This document shows, piece by piece, positions 16,261 to 24,721 of a stretch of 64,000 nt of DNA. Numbering within the stretch: position 1 is the stretch's first letter; the number at the start of each line of letters is the position of its first letter. A program made the position numbers and the translations under genes. The stretch is from UBA6080 sp964607515 (GTDB lineage Bacteria; Fermentibacterota; Fermentibacteria; Fermentibacterales; JCC-6). The DNA lies in NCBI GenBank assembly GCA_964607515.1, contig CAZSKU010000011.1, positions 10,997-74,996 of the forward strand, in the 5' to 3' direction. The notes under the pieces were generated by a model. The model was given only the letters and a program-made list of their open reading frames with translations. It did no database searches and was not told the DNA's origin.

Positions 16261-17042
16261 CAGCCCTCCGTTCCGCGCCAGTGGTCCAGGGCTCCGGCCA
16301 CCAGTGTTTCCGCCCGGGCGAAGTCCAGCACGGTTTCCCTGTCGCTCAGGGCCCGGGAGGGTTCCGGGTGAATTTCGAGAAAGAGCCCGTCCACACCCCA
16401 GGCCGCCGCCGCCCTGGCCATGGCCCCGGCATAACGGTTGTCGCCTCCGCTCTCCCCTCCCCTGGCTCCGGGCCTCTGGAAGGAGTGGGTCACGTCCATC
16501 ACCACCGCGTCGGCCATTCCCGCCATCACGGTGAGGGATCTCATGTCCACCACCAGGTCTCCGTAGCCGAAGAATGTTCCCCGCTCGGTGAGCCAGACCT
16601 CCGGGCAACCCGCCCGTTTCAACTTGGCCACGGATCCCTGCATGTTCCCGGGGGCCATAAACTGGCCCTTCTTTACGTTGACCGTCCGGCCCGCCGCTCC
16701 CGCGGCCTCCAGAAGGCTGGTCTGCCGGCAGAGAAAGGCGGGTATCTGAATGACGTCAGCAACCTCCGCCGCCGGAACCGCCTGGGACGGATCATGGATG
16801 TCCGTGAGGACCTGAAGGCCGGTTTCCGACTTGACCTTCTCCAGCATGGCAAGCCCGCGGCGAAGCCCCGGACCGGACCATGACTCCCCGGAGGTTCTGT
16901 TGTCCTTCAGGAAAGAGCCCTTGAAAATGAACCCTGCGCTGCTGCCGGAGGCGAGGGACAGCACGAAACGGGCAGTCTCCATGACCGTCCCGAGGTCTTC
17001 AAGGCCGCAGGGACCCATGATGAACAGGGGGGGCCGGTTCAC
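16260..17042 (-). CDS. kdsA: 3-deoxy-8-phosphooctulonate synthase
   Basis: A 260-residue class I-type aldolase fold enzyme that condenses phosphoenolpyruvate with arabinose 5-phosphate. Visible family motifs are 'FIMGPCGLED', 'FKGSFLKDNRTS' (KxSF-KxNRTS binding loop), 'GLQVLTDIHD', 'IQIPAFLCRQTSLL', 'VNVKKGQFMAPGNM' and 'DVTHSFQRPG'. The Asn in 'QFMAPGNM' and Cys23 region decide metal dependence; the early 'GPCG' Cys hints at the metal-dependent class, but this is tentative. The GTG start at 17042 forms a GTGA junction with kdsB. Confidence 0.92.
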   Translation of the reverse strand: MNRPPLFIMGPCGLEDLGTVMETARFVLSLASGSSAGFIFKGSFLKDNRTSGESWSGPGLRRGLAMLEKVKSETGLQVLTDIHDPSQAVPAAEVADVIQIPAFLCRQTSLLEAAGAAGRTVNVKKGQFMAPGNMQGSVAKLKRAGCPEVWLTERGTFFGYGDLVVDMRSLTVMAGMADAVVMDVTHSFQRPGARGGESGGDNRYAGAMARAAAAWGVDGLFLEIHPEPSRALSDRETVLDFARAETLVAGALDHWRGTEG

Positions 17043-17749
17043 GAGAACAACCTCCTCGCCATCTCCAGATCCGCCGGGGTATCCACTCCCAGGGTGTTCC
17101 ATTCCCCGGTGACCGCCGTTATCGGAACACCTGCCTCCAGCCAGGCCAGCTGCTCCAGCCTCTCCCTAATGGACAGCCCTGTTTCCCCCGCCCGGACGCA
17201 CATCTCCAGGCTTTCCGGAGTGAAGCAGTATACACCGCCGTGCCGGAAAAGGGGGCCGTCGCCCCAGGGCACCACCGACCGGCTGAAATAGATGGCCCTT
17301 CCCCGGGCCCCCACCACGACCTTCACGCAGGAAGGGTCCGTGGCTTTCTCGGGCGTCAGGGGCGATGCGAGGGTGGATACCCCCTCTTGTGCGGCATTCA
17401 CCAGGGCCCGCACCCACTCCATGGTGGCGCACGGTTCATCGCCCTGAAGGTTGACGATCCATCCCCCCGGACAGCCCAGGGACTTCCAGGCCATATGAAC
17501 CCTGCGGGTTCCCGAGGACGCGTCTCCGGTGACCACCGGATGATGACCGTGGCGCTCCACCACCCGGGCGATCTCGGGGCTGTCGGTTGCCACGTGAACT
17601 TCCACCCCGGGAGTCTTCCCCAGGCCTTCCAGAACCCTGATTATCAGAGGTTTGCCGGCCACATCGGCCAGGGGTTTACCCGGCAGCCGGGTGGAACCCA
17701 TCCTGGCCGGAACGATGACGGTTACTTCAGCCAGTTCTCTGACGCCCAT
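17039..17749 (-). CDS. kdsB: 3-deoxy-manno-octulosonate cytidylyltransferase (CMP-Kdo synthetase)
   Basis: A 236-residue nucleotidyltransferase that activates Kdo with CTP. N-terminal 'VIVPARMGSTRLPGKPLADVAG' is the diagnostic signature, followed by 'HVATDSPEIARVVERHG' and 'IVNLQGDEP'. The ATG at 17749 is the closest good start and overlaps the outer-membrane gene by 28 bases. Shortly downstream comes kdsA in a GTGA junction. Confidence 0.92.
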   Translation of the reverse strand: MGVRELAEVTVIVPARMGSTRLPGKPLADVAGKPLIIRVLEGLGKTPGVEVHVATDSPEIARVVERHGHHPVVTGDASSGTRRVHMAWKSLGCPGGWIVNLQGDEPCATMEWVRALVNAAQEGVSTLASPLTPEKATDPSCVKVVVGARGRAIYFSRSVVPWGDGPLFRHGGVYCFTPESLEMCVRAGETGLSIRERLEQLAWLEAGVPITAVTGEWNTLGVDTPADLEMARRLFS

Positions 17750-18804
17750 AGCGTGGCGTAGACCGTGGTCTCGGACAGGTCGTCGCCCCAGGTCTCCCAT
17801 CCCGCGGACAAGTCCAGGGAGGCCCTGCCACCTCCGAAGGAATAGCCCGCCCCGGCGGTGTACCTGGTGGCGCCGTCCCTCCAGAGCCCGCTTATCCGGG
17901 AAATCCCCGCCCTCAGGGAAAGGCCCCGGGCGGCGGAGTACTCAACTCCCCCGGAGAAGATACTTCCGGCCTGAACCTCGGCGTCCAGAAGGCTCAGTCT
18001 CTTGCGCTGGTACAGGTCGGCCGCCAGGAGAAGCCTTTCCACGGGCCTTAAGGACACCCCGGCGGTCAGATCCCCGGGAATGGTGTACCTCATGGTGGTA
18101 TCGGCGCTGACCGTGCCCACGCAGTCGCGGTGGATTTCCAGGTCTCCCCGCCGGTCGGTGGTGATTGACACGCCGGCGTTGAAGGGGCCGGTGTTGAGGA
18201 AGGCTCCGAAGAGCATGCCTGCGGAGGGTGTGAACACCACGTCGTCGCGGTAGTTGGTGGAAAGGGGCACCTCGGGACCTGGCAGGGAGTCGGGATTGGT
18301 TACGAACTCGCCCAGGATGTTTCCGAAGGTGCTCCGACTTCCCAGGGAAAAGGCCAGGGAATTTCCCGTCCTGAGGGTGACCCCCGCCCAGCTCTCCGTG
18401 AGACCGCCGCTCCAGTGGCCCGTTCCCTGGCCGCCCTCGAAGGTGAATGCTGTGTCCGCGGAAAGCCGGCTTCTGGACGAAACGCTTCCGGAAAGGGTTA
18501 TCCCCCAGGGAATCGGGAAGATCAGGGAGACATGCGGAAAGCCCAGTTTTCCTGTCCAGTTCCGGTCATCCCCGGAGATTCCCGCCATGCCCCAGGTCAG
18601 CCCGGTAACGGGAGCCCATCCCGCGGCGGCGGGGTTGGAAACGGAGACCGTGCAGGAATCCGGTATTCCCGCGGCTGTGCCGCCCATGGCGTAAGCCCGG
18701 GCCCCGGGAAATCCGGCCTCTTTCCCTATGCCGCCGGCCGGGGGCAGAAAAGCGGGTTCAAAACCGGCCGACAGAACGAGTATTGTGAAGAAGAACGCTG
18801 ACAT
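17722..18804 (-). CDS. outer-membrane beta-barrel protein (PorV/FadL-like)
   Basis: A 360-residue exported protein with an N-terminal signal (MSAFFFTILVLSAG). The N-terminal plug-like segment 'GARAYAMGGTAAGIPDSCTVSVSNPAAAGW' is described by its G-A-x-A-x-x-M-G-G-T core, typical of FadL/OMPP1 and PorV/PorQ barrels, and the rest alternates amphipathic strands ending in an aromatic-rich terminus. PorV shuttles type IX substrates in Bacteroidota, so a link to the FlgD-like-tailed proteases is possible but unproven; fatty-acid or hydrophobe transport is the alternative. It is the first gene of the Kdo/Lpt operon, with GGAGGG before its ATG and a TATATT at 18835-18840 upstream. Confidence 0.65.
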   Translation of the reverse strand: MSAFFFTILVLSAGFEPAFLPPAGGIGKEAGFPGARAYAMGGTAAGIPDSCTVSVSNPAAAGWAPVTGLTWGMAGISGDDRNWTGKLGFPHVSLIFPIPWGITLSGSVSSRSRLSADTAFTFEGGQGTGHWSGGLTESWAGVTLRTGNSLAFSLGSRSTFGNILGEFVTNPDSLPGPEVPLSTNYRDDVVFTPSAGMLFGAFLNTGPFNAGVSITTDRRGDLEIHRDCVGTVSADTTMRYTIPGDLTAGVSLRPVERLLLAADLYQRKRLSLLDAEVQAGSIFSGGVEYSAARGLSLRAGISRISGLWRDGATRYTAGAGYSFGGGRASLDLSAGWETWGDDLSETTVYATLWASENWLK

Positions 18805-18842
18805 GACCCTCCGATGCTGAACGGACTAGCGCGGAATATAGC

Positions 18843-20234
18843 TCAGAGTTCCAGAATGTCCCCGGCGCCTGGAATCATCAGGGCAACCGCCGATTCGCCG
18901 CGGATCCTTCCGGCCAGGCTTTCCGCCTGTTCCTTCTCGCCGTGGACCAGAACCACGTTGCCGGCCCTTTCCCCCACCGAGCGCCAGAACTCCAGCAACT
19001 GACCTGAATCCGCGTGGGCGCTCATGCCCATGATCTCCTCCACCCTGGCCCTCAGCCTGTAGGGTTCTCCGAAGATGTTGACCGTCTCCCGGCGCTCGGC
19101 GATCTTCCTGCCCAGGGTCTCGGCGGCCATGAAGCCCACCACGAGAATGGTGTTTCTGGGGTTCTCCACGGTATTCTTCAGGTGGTGCCTGATCCTTCCG
19201 TTTTCGCACATGCCCGAGGCGCTGATGATGATCATGCTCTCCTTCATGGAGTTCAGCGCCTTCGATTCCTCCACGCCCTGTATGAACTTGAGCTTCTCGA
19301 AGGAAAAAGGGCTGTTACCGGCCTGCAGCATTTCAAGGGCTTCCCTGTCGTAGCACTCCGGGTGGAGTCTGTATACTCCCGTGGCGTCGAATGAAAGAGG
19401 CGAATCCACGTAGACCCTGATGTCGGGCAGCTCCCCCCGGGAGTCCAGCTGTCTCAGGTAGTAGAGCACCTCCTGGGTTCTGCCCACGCTGAAGGCGGGA
19501 ATCACCACCTTGCCCCCGGCGGCCGCTGTCTCGGAAACCACGTCCCTGAGCCGCGCCAGGCTCTCCTCGGAGGGTTCGTGAACCCTTCCGCCGTAGGTGC
19601 TCTCCATTATCAGGGCGTCGGGCCTGGCGGAAAGGTCGGGGTCCCTCAGGATGGGCCTGTTCCGGCGTCCGATGTCTCCGCTGTAGAGGACCGTCTTTTC
19701 GGAGCCGTTCTCAGACACCGTCAGCTCTATCTGGGCCGATCCCAGAATGTGGCCCGCCTCCAGTGCCCTCATGGAAACTCCAGGGAAAAGGGTGACCGGC
19801 ATTCCGTAGGGAACCGTGACGAAGAGCCCCAGAGTGGCCATCACTTCGTCCAGCCCGTAGAGGGGAGTCACCGGGGGAAGTCCCCTGGCCTTCCTCTTGC
19901 GGTTGATGTATTCCGCGTCGGCCTCCTGTATGTGCGCCGAGTCGGGCAGCATTATGGAGTCCAGGTCCCTGGTGGCGGCGGTGCAGTAGACCGGCCCCCG
20001 GAAGCCCGCCCCCACAAGCCCCGGAAGCTTTCCCGAATGGTCTATGTGGGCGTGGGAGAGGATCACCGCGTCCACCGAACCAGGGTCCACGGGAAAAGTC
20101 CTGTTGAGTCTCTCGCTCTCCTCCCGCCGGCCCTGGCTGAGGCCGCAGTCCAGCATGATCCGTTTTCCCGCGGCTTCCAGCAGATGACATGAACCGGTGA
20201 CGCAGCCCGCTCCTCCGAGGAATGTCAGCTTCAA
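18843..20234 (-). CDS. beta-CASP metallo-beta-lactamase RNA/nucleic-acid processing protein
   Basis: A 463-residue MBL-fold protein with the metal motif HAHIDH (61-66), further His residues at 'GHILGSAQIEL', and the beta-CASP region including 'ESTYGGRVHEP', 'IPAFSVGRTQEVLYYL', 'SASGMCENGRIRHHLKN' and C-terminal 'MSAHADSGQLL..VHGEKEQAESL'. The family (CPSF73/Ysh1-like) acts as endo- or exoribonuclease. It starts with TTG at 20234 behind GGAGAG. It stands between the secreted metallopeptidase genes and the LPS operon, and its stop lies 38 bases before the outer-membrane gene. Confidence 0.85.
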   Translation of the reverse strand: MKLTFLGGAGCVTGSCHLLEAAGKRIMLDCGLSQGRREESERLNRTFPVDPGSVDAVILSHAHIDHSGKLPGLVGAGFRGPVYCTAATRDLDSIMLPDSAHIQEADAEYINRKRKARGLPPVTPLYGLDEVMATLGLFVTVPYGMPVTLFPGVSMRALEAGHILGSAQIELTVSENGSEKTVLYSGDIGRRNRPILRDPDLSARPDALIMESTYGGRVHEPSEESLARLRDVVSETAAAGGKVVIPAFSVGRTQEVLYYLRQLDSRGELPDIRVYVDSPLSFDATGVYRLHPECYDREALEMLQAGNSPFSFEKLKFIQGVEESKALNSMKESMIIISASGMCENGRIRHHLKNTVENPRNTILVVGFMAAETLGRKIAERRETVNIFGEPYRLRARVEEIMGMSAHADSGQLLEFWRSVGERAGNVVLVHGEKEQAESLAGRIRGESAVALMIPGAGDILEL

Positions 20235-20320
20235 TGGACTCTCCTATCCTGTTGTCCCTCTGTCGAACCCTCGAAGGTGAAGTATGAAGGCCGCTCCGGA
20301 GCCGGGCAATAGCCGCGGCC

Positions 20321-20334
20321 GGCTAAGCCTTTGC
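20321..20334 (+). promoter_or_regulatory. candidate sigma-54 (-24/-12) promoter of the tandem metallopeptidases
   Basis: GGC at 20321-20323 and TTGCA at 20331-20335 place GG and GC exactly ten bases apart, matching the GG-N10-GC core and the TTGCA half of the consensus TGGCACG-N4-TTGCA; the middle of the -24 half matches poorly. The expected start site is near 20346, leaving a leader of about 80 bases before the GTG at 20428. rpoN is encoded at 9083-10516. No activator gene is visible. Confidence 0.45.
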
Positions 20335-20427
20335 ATATGGACACCGGGAGGGATTCCTGATAGGTTACGGAGCAAGTGATGGTGAGTACGAAAGATGCGA
20401 TCATTATTCACTAAGGAGGCTTATAAA

Positions 20428-22152
20428 GTGAGATTTGTTCTACTCCTCACAGCCCTGGCGGTTTCCCTGGCTTCAGGAGACACCGTGGTATCCAGGGTGG
20501 CCGCTTCCCTCGAAATCGACGCCGTTTCTCCGGATGAAGCGGTTTTTATTCTGTATAACAGTGTCTACGACATCTCCAAGGTCCCGGCCCAGTACCGGGA
20601 GGGTACCGAGACCGAGCCATGCGGCACTCCCGCGTTCGACCTCATCAGGTCCCTTCACGACCGGTGCTCCGCGCCGGTCCGGGATGAACTCGACATGCTC
20701 CTGGAGCGCCCGTACCCCGGAGACCCCTACTTCACAACCGTCTCCCCGGACGACTACTTCAGAATCCATTGGACCACCTCCGGGGTCAACGCCACCAACG
20801 AGAACTACGTGAACATCCTGGCCGACGCCTTCGACACGTCCTGGAACACCCTGGTCAACACCCTGGGCTTCTGGGATCCCCCCTCGGACATGGGCCTGGG
20901 GGGCTGCGACCGTTACGATGTCTACATCATGAGCCTAACCGCGGGAACTCTGGGTTACTGCAGCACCGCCGGAGAAGTGCCCGATCCCATGACCCCCAAC
21001 AACGACTGGTCAAGCCACATCGCCATGAGCAACAACGAGGGCTACGGCCAGAACCAGATGATCGAAACCAGCTCCCACGAGTTCATGCATGCGATCCAGA
21101 ATGCATACGATGCAGCGGAGCCGTCCTGGTTCAAGGAGAACTGCTCCGTCTGGACCCAGAATGTGGTTTTCGAAACCAACCTCTACGCCGACTACCTCCA
21201 CAGCGGCGAGAACTGTCTGCGCCGCCCTTGGTACGACATCCGCACCGGCGCCATGTACCACTACGGCGCGGCTCCCTGGCCCATGTACATGCAGTACCGT
21301 ACGGGCGGCAGCGTCGAGGCGGTCCAGAGGATATGGGAGATAGCCGCCGACACTTACGGCGCCAATATGATGGAGTCCATCGAAGCCGCAGCCAACGAGT
21401 ACGGCTTCACCTTCATAGACTGGCTTGCGGAGTACACCTGCTGGCGGTGGTTCAGCGGCACCCGGGCCGACGACGAGCACTATCCCTACGAGGAGAGTTC
21501 CCTCTGGACTCCCGGCGCCTACGTCTTCAGCTATCACAACGTCACAAGCCTTCCGGCTTCCGTGGACAACGGCGTGTACCCTCCGGAAACCTACGGGAAC
21601 CACTGGATTCAGATCGATGTGGAACCCTACCAGGGGTGGATCCAGCTGAGCTTCGACGGGCGTGACAACTTCGACTGGATCTTCGGCGTCATCCGCACCA
21701 AGGACGACGGTACCGACGACTTCTACTGGACCATCGTGGACAACGAAGACGCCACCATCGAATGGGGAGTGGAGACCACCGGCTGGGACAACGTCATCGT
21801 GTTCCCCCAGCCCGTCACCATCACCACCCTCCAGCTCCTCTACGAGTTGGACATCACCCATCAGACCGGCATCGAGGAAGGCTACCAGGAACAACCCTTC
21901 CGGCTCGAGGCGGGAAGCAACCCCTTCAGCGGCGCCGGCACCCTCAAGGTGACCATGCCCCGGGCGGGTATGGCCACCATCAATGTCTACAACGCCGCGG
22001 GGCGCATGGTTCAGACCATCCCCGCGGGTGAACTCCCGGAGGGCGAGTCCACAGTGGGCTGGAACTCATCCGGGCTTGAGAACGGCACCTATTTCGTCCG
22101 GCTCACCGGGCCCGGGGGCGGGGTCACCGCCAGGGTTACGGTGCTCAACTGA
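20428..22152 (+). CDS. secreted zinc metallopeptidase, MXAN_6640-like, with FlgD-like C-terminal domain (copy 1)
   Basis: A 574-residue secreted protein. Signal peptide about 1-17 (VLLLTALAVSLASG). The zinc motif is H217-E-F-M-H221 with a candidate third ligand Glu237 in WFKEN, gluzincin-like. Other conserved blocks are 'YNSVYD', 'DYFRIHWTTSGVNAT', 'DRYDVYIM', and a tail (about 490-574) of FlgD/Por type ending in 'NGTYFVRLTGPGGG'. GTG at 20428 is chosen because AAGGAGG precedes it at good spacing; an upstream ATG at 20395 would lengthen the signal. A strong hairpin terminator follows, then a close paralogue. Confidence 0.8.
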   Translation: MRFVLLLTALAVSLASGDTVVSRVAASLEIDAVSPDEAVFILYNSVYDISKVPAQYREGTETEPCGTPAFDLIRSLHDRCSAPVRDELDMLLERPYPGDPYFTTVSPDDYFRIHWTTSGVNATNENYVNILADAFDTSWNTLVNTLGFWDPPSDMGLGGCDRYDVYIMSLTAGTLGYCSTAGEVPDPMTPNNDWSSHIAMSNNEGYGQNQMIETSSHEFMHAIQNAYDAAEPSWFKENCSVWTQNVVFETNLYADYLHSGENCLRRPWYDIRTGAMYHYGAAPWPMYMQYRTGGSVEAVQRIWEIAADTYGANMMESIEAAANEYGFTFIDWLAEYTCWRWFSGTRADDEHYPYEESSLWTPGAYVFSYHNVTSLPASVDNGVYPPETYGNHWIQIDVEPYQGWIQLSFDGRDNFDWIFGVIRTKDDGTDDFYWTIVDNEDATIEWGVETTGWDNVIVFPQPVTITTLQLLYELDITHQTGIEEGYQEQPFRLEAGSNPFSGAGTLKVTMPRAGMATINVYNAAGRMVQTIPAGELPEGESTVGWNSSGLENGTYFVRLTGPGGGVTARVTVLN

Positions 22153-22157
22153 TTCCT

Positions 22158-22187
22158 GGGGGGCCCCTGAGGGCCCCCCGCTCTTTC
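22158..22187 (+). terminator. hairpin between the two metallopeptidase genes
   Basis: A nine-base perfect G/C stem (22158-22166 with 22171-22179), four-base loop, followed by CTCTTTCC. The hairpin sits six bases after the first gene's stop and 16 bases before the second gene's ribosome-binding region, so it may attenuate rather than end transcription, lowering copy 2 relative to copy 1. Confidence 0.65.
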
Positions 22188-22203
22188 CGAAGGGAGCTCT
22201 GAT

Positions 22204-23922
22204 TTGAAGCTGTTCCTGATGCTGCTTCCCCTGGTCGTCTCGCTCGCCTCCGCGGACACGGTGCTGGATAGGATCCATGACGCGCTGTCCACGGGCGGGA
22301 TAACCGCCGACGAAGCGGCTTTGTACATGGTGCTCAGCGTCCGCGATCGCGACGCTTTGCCGGTCCATTTCACCGACGGCGCAGTGGACGAGCCCTGCGG
22401 AACTCCCGCGGTGGTCGAAGCGGAGCGGATGCTCGGGATGATCTCCGTGCCGGTCAGGGACGAGGTTTCGAGGAACCTGGCCAGACCGACCCTCAGCGGG
22501 CCCGAGATAACCTTCATCTCCCCGCAGGACCACTTCCGAATCCACTACACCACCGAGGGCGGGGACGCGGTCCCCGAGAGCTACGCCAACGCCGTCGCAG
22601 CCGCCGCGGACTACTCGTGGCACGTGCAGTGCGAGGAGATGAACTACTTCTGCCCACCTCCGGACGCGGGCATGGGGGGCTGCAACCGCTACGACGTCTA
22701 CATCATGGCCATAGACGTACTGGGGTACACGAGTTCCGGCGGGGAGTTCAAGCCGCCTGACTCCACCCACAACGCCTCCGCCAGCCACATCGTCATGAGC
22801 AGGAACATGGGCGAAAACCTCCTGAAAGCCACCATGGCCCACGAGTTCCAGCACGCCGTCCAGATGGCCTACGACTACACCGAGCCGGTATGGTTCATGG
22901 AGAACTGCGCGGTGTTCATGGAGGAGATGGTCTACCCCGAAACCGACGACTACATGATGTACCTCGGGGGTGGCGACAACCCGATCCGCAAACCCTGGTG
23001 GGACATCCGCTCCGGAGGAGGCTCGAACCTCTACTGGTACGGCGGCGTCACCTGGGCCTTCTACATGTGGCAGGGCTACGACGTCGAGGCGGTCAGGACC
23101 GTCTGGAACAACTGCGCCGACGTCCGGGGGGCCAACATGCTGGAAGCCATCCAGGACATGTTCACGGAGTACGGCACACCCTTCAACAACGCCTTCATGG
23201 AGTACGGCTACTGGCGCTGGTTCGTGGCGGACAACTGGTACGACGGCGGCATGTACTTCGCCGAGGCTGCGGATTGGGCCGGCAACCCCTACGTCTTCAG
23301 CTTCCACAACTTCAGCTCCCTCCCGGCTTCGGGGGACGAGGGGGTGTACGCGCCCGAAACCTTCGGGCTTCACTGGATCAAGGTGAACCTGGAGAACTAC
23401 CAGGGCGGCTGGGTCAACTTCAGCTTCGACGGCCGCGACGGCTTCGACTGGAGGCTGGGAGCCATCCTGTGGGACACCGCCGGAAACTCCCAGTTCACCT
23501 GGCTCAACGCGGAAAGCCCCTCGGGTCTCGCCGAGGTGGCGGTGCCGACCTCGGGCTGGGACTACGCCATCTTCTTCCCGGCGATGCTCAGCATCACAAC
23601 CCTTACGATGAACTACACCTTCGACATCACCTACTCCCAGGACGTAGAGGGGGGCAGCCCCGATCCCGGTGCGGGAATCACCCTTCCCGGTAACCCCATG
23701 GCGCCCGGAAGCCAGGTTTCCTTCAGCATCCCCCGGCCGGGCTACGTCAGGCTTGACCTCTACGACCTCTCCGGCAGGCTGGTGTCCGCACTGGCCCGGG
23801 GACCTATGGAGGCCGGTTTACACACCGCCGGGATAGACGACGGGCTCGCCACGGGTTCTTACTTCCTGATGCTCCGGCATCCGGAGGGAGCCGAAACGGT
23901 GAAGGTCATCATCTCCCGGTAG
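22204..23922 (+). CDS. secreted zinc metallopeptidase, MXAN_6640-like, with FlgD-like C-terminal domain (copy 2)
   Basis: A 572-residue paralogue of the preceding gene, aligning along its whole length: signal peptide (LLPLVVSLASA), 'DHFRIHYTTEGGDAVP', 'NRYDVYIM', zinc motif H213-E-F-Q-H217 with Glu233 in WFMEN, shared 'YVFSFHNFSSLPAS' block and FlgD-like tail. Identity is moderate, so the duplication is old. TTG at 22204 is the start, behind AAGGGAG. It ends 18 bases before a terminator hairpin. The role is probably extracellular protein breakdown; direct evidence is only the motif and signal. Confidence 0.8.
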   Translation: MKLFLMLLPLVVSLASADTVLDRIHDALSTGGITADEAALYMVLSVRDRDALPVHFTDGAVDEPCGTPAVVEAERMLGMISVPVRDEVSRNLARPTLSGPEITFISPQDHFRIHYTTEGGDAVPESYANAVAAAADYSWHVQCEEMNYFCPPPDAGMGGCNRYDVYIMAIDVLGYTSSGGEFKPPDSTHNASASHIVMSRNMGENLLKATMAHEFQHAVQMAYDYTEPVWFMENCAVFMEEMVYPETDDYMMYLGGGDNPIRKPWWDIRSGGGSNLYWYGGVTWAFYMWQGYDVEAVRTVWNNCADVRGANMLEAIQDMFTEYGTPFNNAFMEYGYWRWFVADNWYDGGMYFAEAADWAGNPYVFSFHNFSSLPASGDEGVYAPETFGLHWIKVNLENYQGGWVNFSFDGRDGFDWRLGAILWDTAGNSQFTWLNAESPSGLAEVAVPTSGWDYAIFFPAMLSITTLTMNYTFDITYSQDVEGGSPDPGAGITLPGNPMAPGSQVSFSIPRPGYVRLDLYDLSGRLVSALARGPMEAGLHTAGIDDGLATGSYFLMLRHPEGAETVKVIISR

Positions 23923-23940
23923 ACCCTCAACCGACCCAGC

Positions 23941-23973
23941 GGGATGCGCCCTTCGGGGCGCATCCCTTTATAT
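23941..23973 (+). terminator. strong hairpin terminator after the metallopeptidase pair
   Basis: An 11-bp perfect stem (23941-23951 with 23956-23966) capped by a TTCG tetraloop and followed by TTTATATT. It separates the protease pair from the next plus-strand cluster. Confidence 0.85.
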
Positions 23974-23980
23974 TCGCCCC

Positions 23981-24721
23981 ATGACCATCGGCCGGCTTGC
24001 TCCGCTTGCCCTCGCCATGGCCGCCGGATGCGGCCCGGGGGTGCCGTCACCCGGGGAAAACGAGCTTTTTCCGGTTCGGGTGAAGGGCCTTGTACTCCTG
24101 GAACTCCGCGGAGAACTCCGTCCACCCTCCGGCGAAGACCTTTCGTGGAGCGTCTTCTCTCTGGACGACTCAGGCCTCGGCGATACCCTGGAGGAATTCA
24201 TCTTCTCGGCGGACTCCGCGGGCAAACTGCTCCTTCTGGTTCAGCAGGAACCGGAAATACCCCTGGAGGGAAGCCGTCAGCACATCCAAGTGGTTCTGGA
24301 CCAGGGAGCGGCTCCGGTTTCCGTTCGCCCCGGGGGGCTCACGCCTGAACTGGAGGGGATCTTCATGACGCCCGACTCCCAGGGGCAGTCGGTGATACTG
24401 GGGCTCTTCGAGAAGTACAGGCCCGACATTGCATTCATCTCCGTGGATACTCCGGACCGGATGGCTCTGGGTTCCACTGTGGCTTTCTGGAGGGACGCGG
24501 CTTTGAACAAGGATTTCCGACTCGCGGTGTTCTCGGCTCCCGCCCCGGGCCGGCGCGGATGGTGCGCCCTGGCATGGAGGGGTCTCGAGCCCGGTTTCCT
24601 TCCGGGGCTATCGTACTCCGGATTTCTTAAGAGCATGAGGATCATCACCGGGCTTCCCTGGGATCCCTCCTCGGCCTCCGGAGTCCCGGCAGCGGCGGTA
24701 CTGCTGGGGAGCGAACCATGA
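23981..24721 (+). CDS. uncharacterised lipoprotein
   Basis: A 246-residue protein I do not recognise. The N-terminus is a lipoprotein signal (PLALAMAAGC, Cys about 17) followed by a Pro/Ser linker. The body has 'LVLLELRGELRPP', and later 'RPDIAFISVDTPDRM' and a C-terminal 'VPAAAVLLGSEP', which faintly resembles the end of alkaline-phosphatase-superfamily enzymes but lacks visible metal ligands. A TATATT lies seven bases ahead of the ATG with no Shine-Dalgarno, so translation may be leaderless or the start mis-set. The stop overlaps the next gene (ATGA), tying it to the membrane protein and the GT-C glycosyltransferase. Confidence 0.6.
   Translation: MTIGRLAPLALAMAAGCGPGVPSPGENELFPVRVKGLVLLELRGELRPPSGEDLSWSVFSLDDSGLGDTLEEFIFSADSAGKLLLLVQQEPEIPLEGSRQHIQVVLDQGAAPVSVRPGGLTPELEGIFMTPDSQGQSVILGLFEKYRPDIAFISVDTPDRMALGSTVAFWRDAALNKDFRLAVFSAPAPGRRGWCALAWRGLEPGFLPGLSYSGFLKSMRIITGLPWDPSSASGVPAAAVLLGSEP

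Noticed and set aside
20290..20380. A GCTCCG...CGGAGC closing helix with inner hairpins looked like a riboswitch
   Set aside because: No conserved core of known classes (GEMM, cobalamin, ydaO) could be matched, and the 5' strand would lie upstream of the predicted sigma-54 start.
22066..23373. A 435-codon minus-strand open frame
   Set aside because: Antisense shadow of the second metallopeptidase; composition is His/Gly/Val-rich with no motif.
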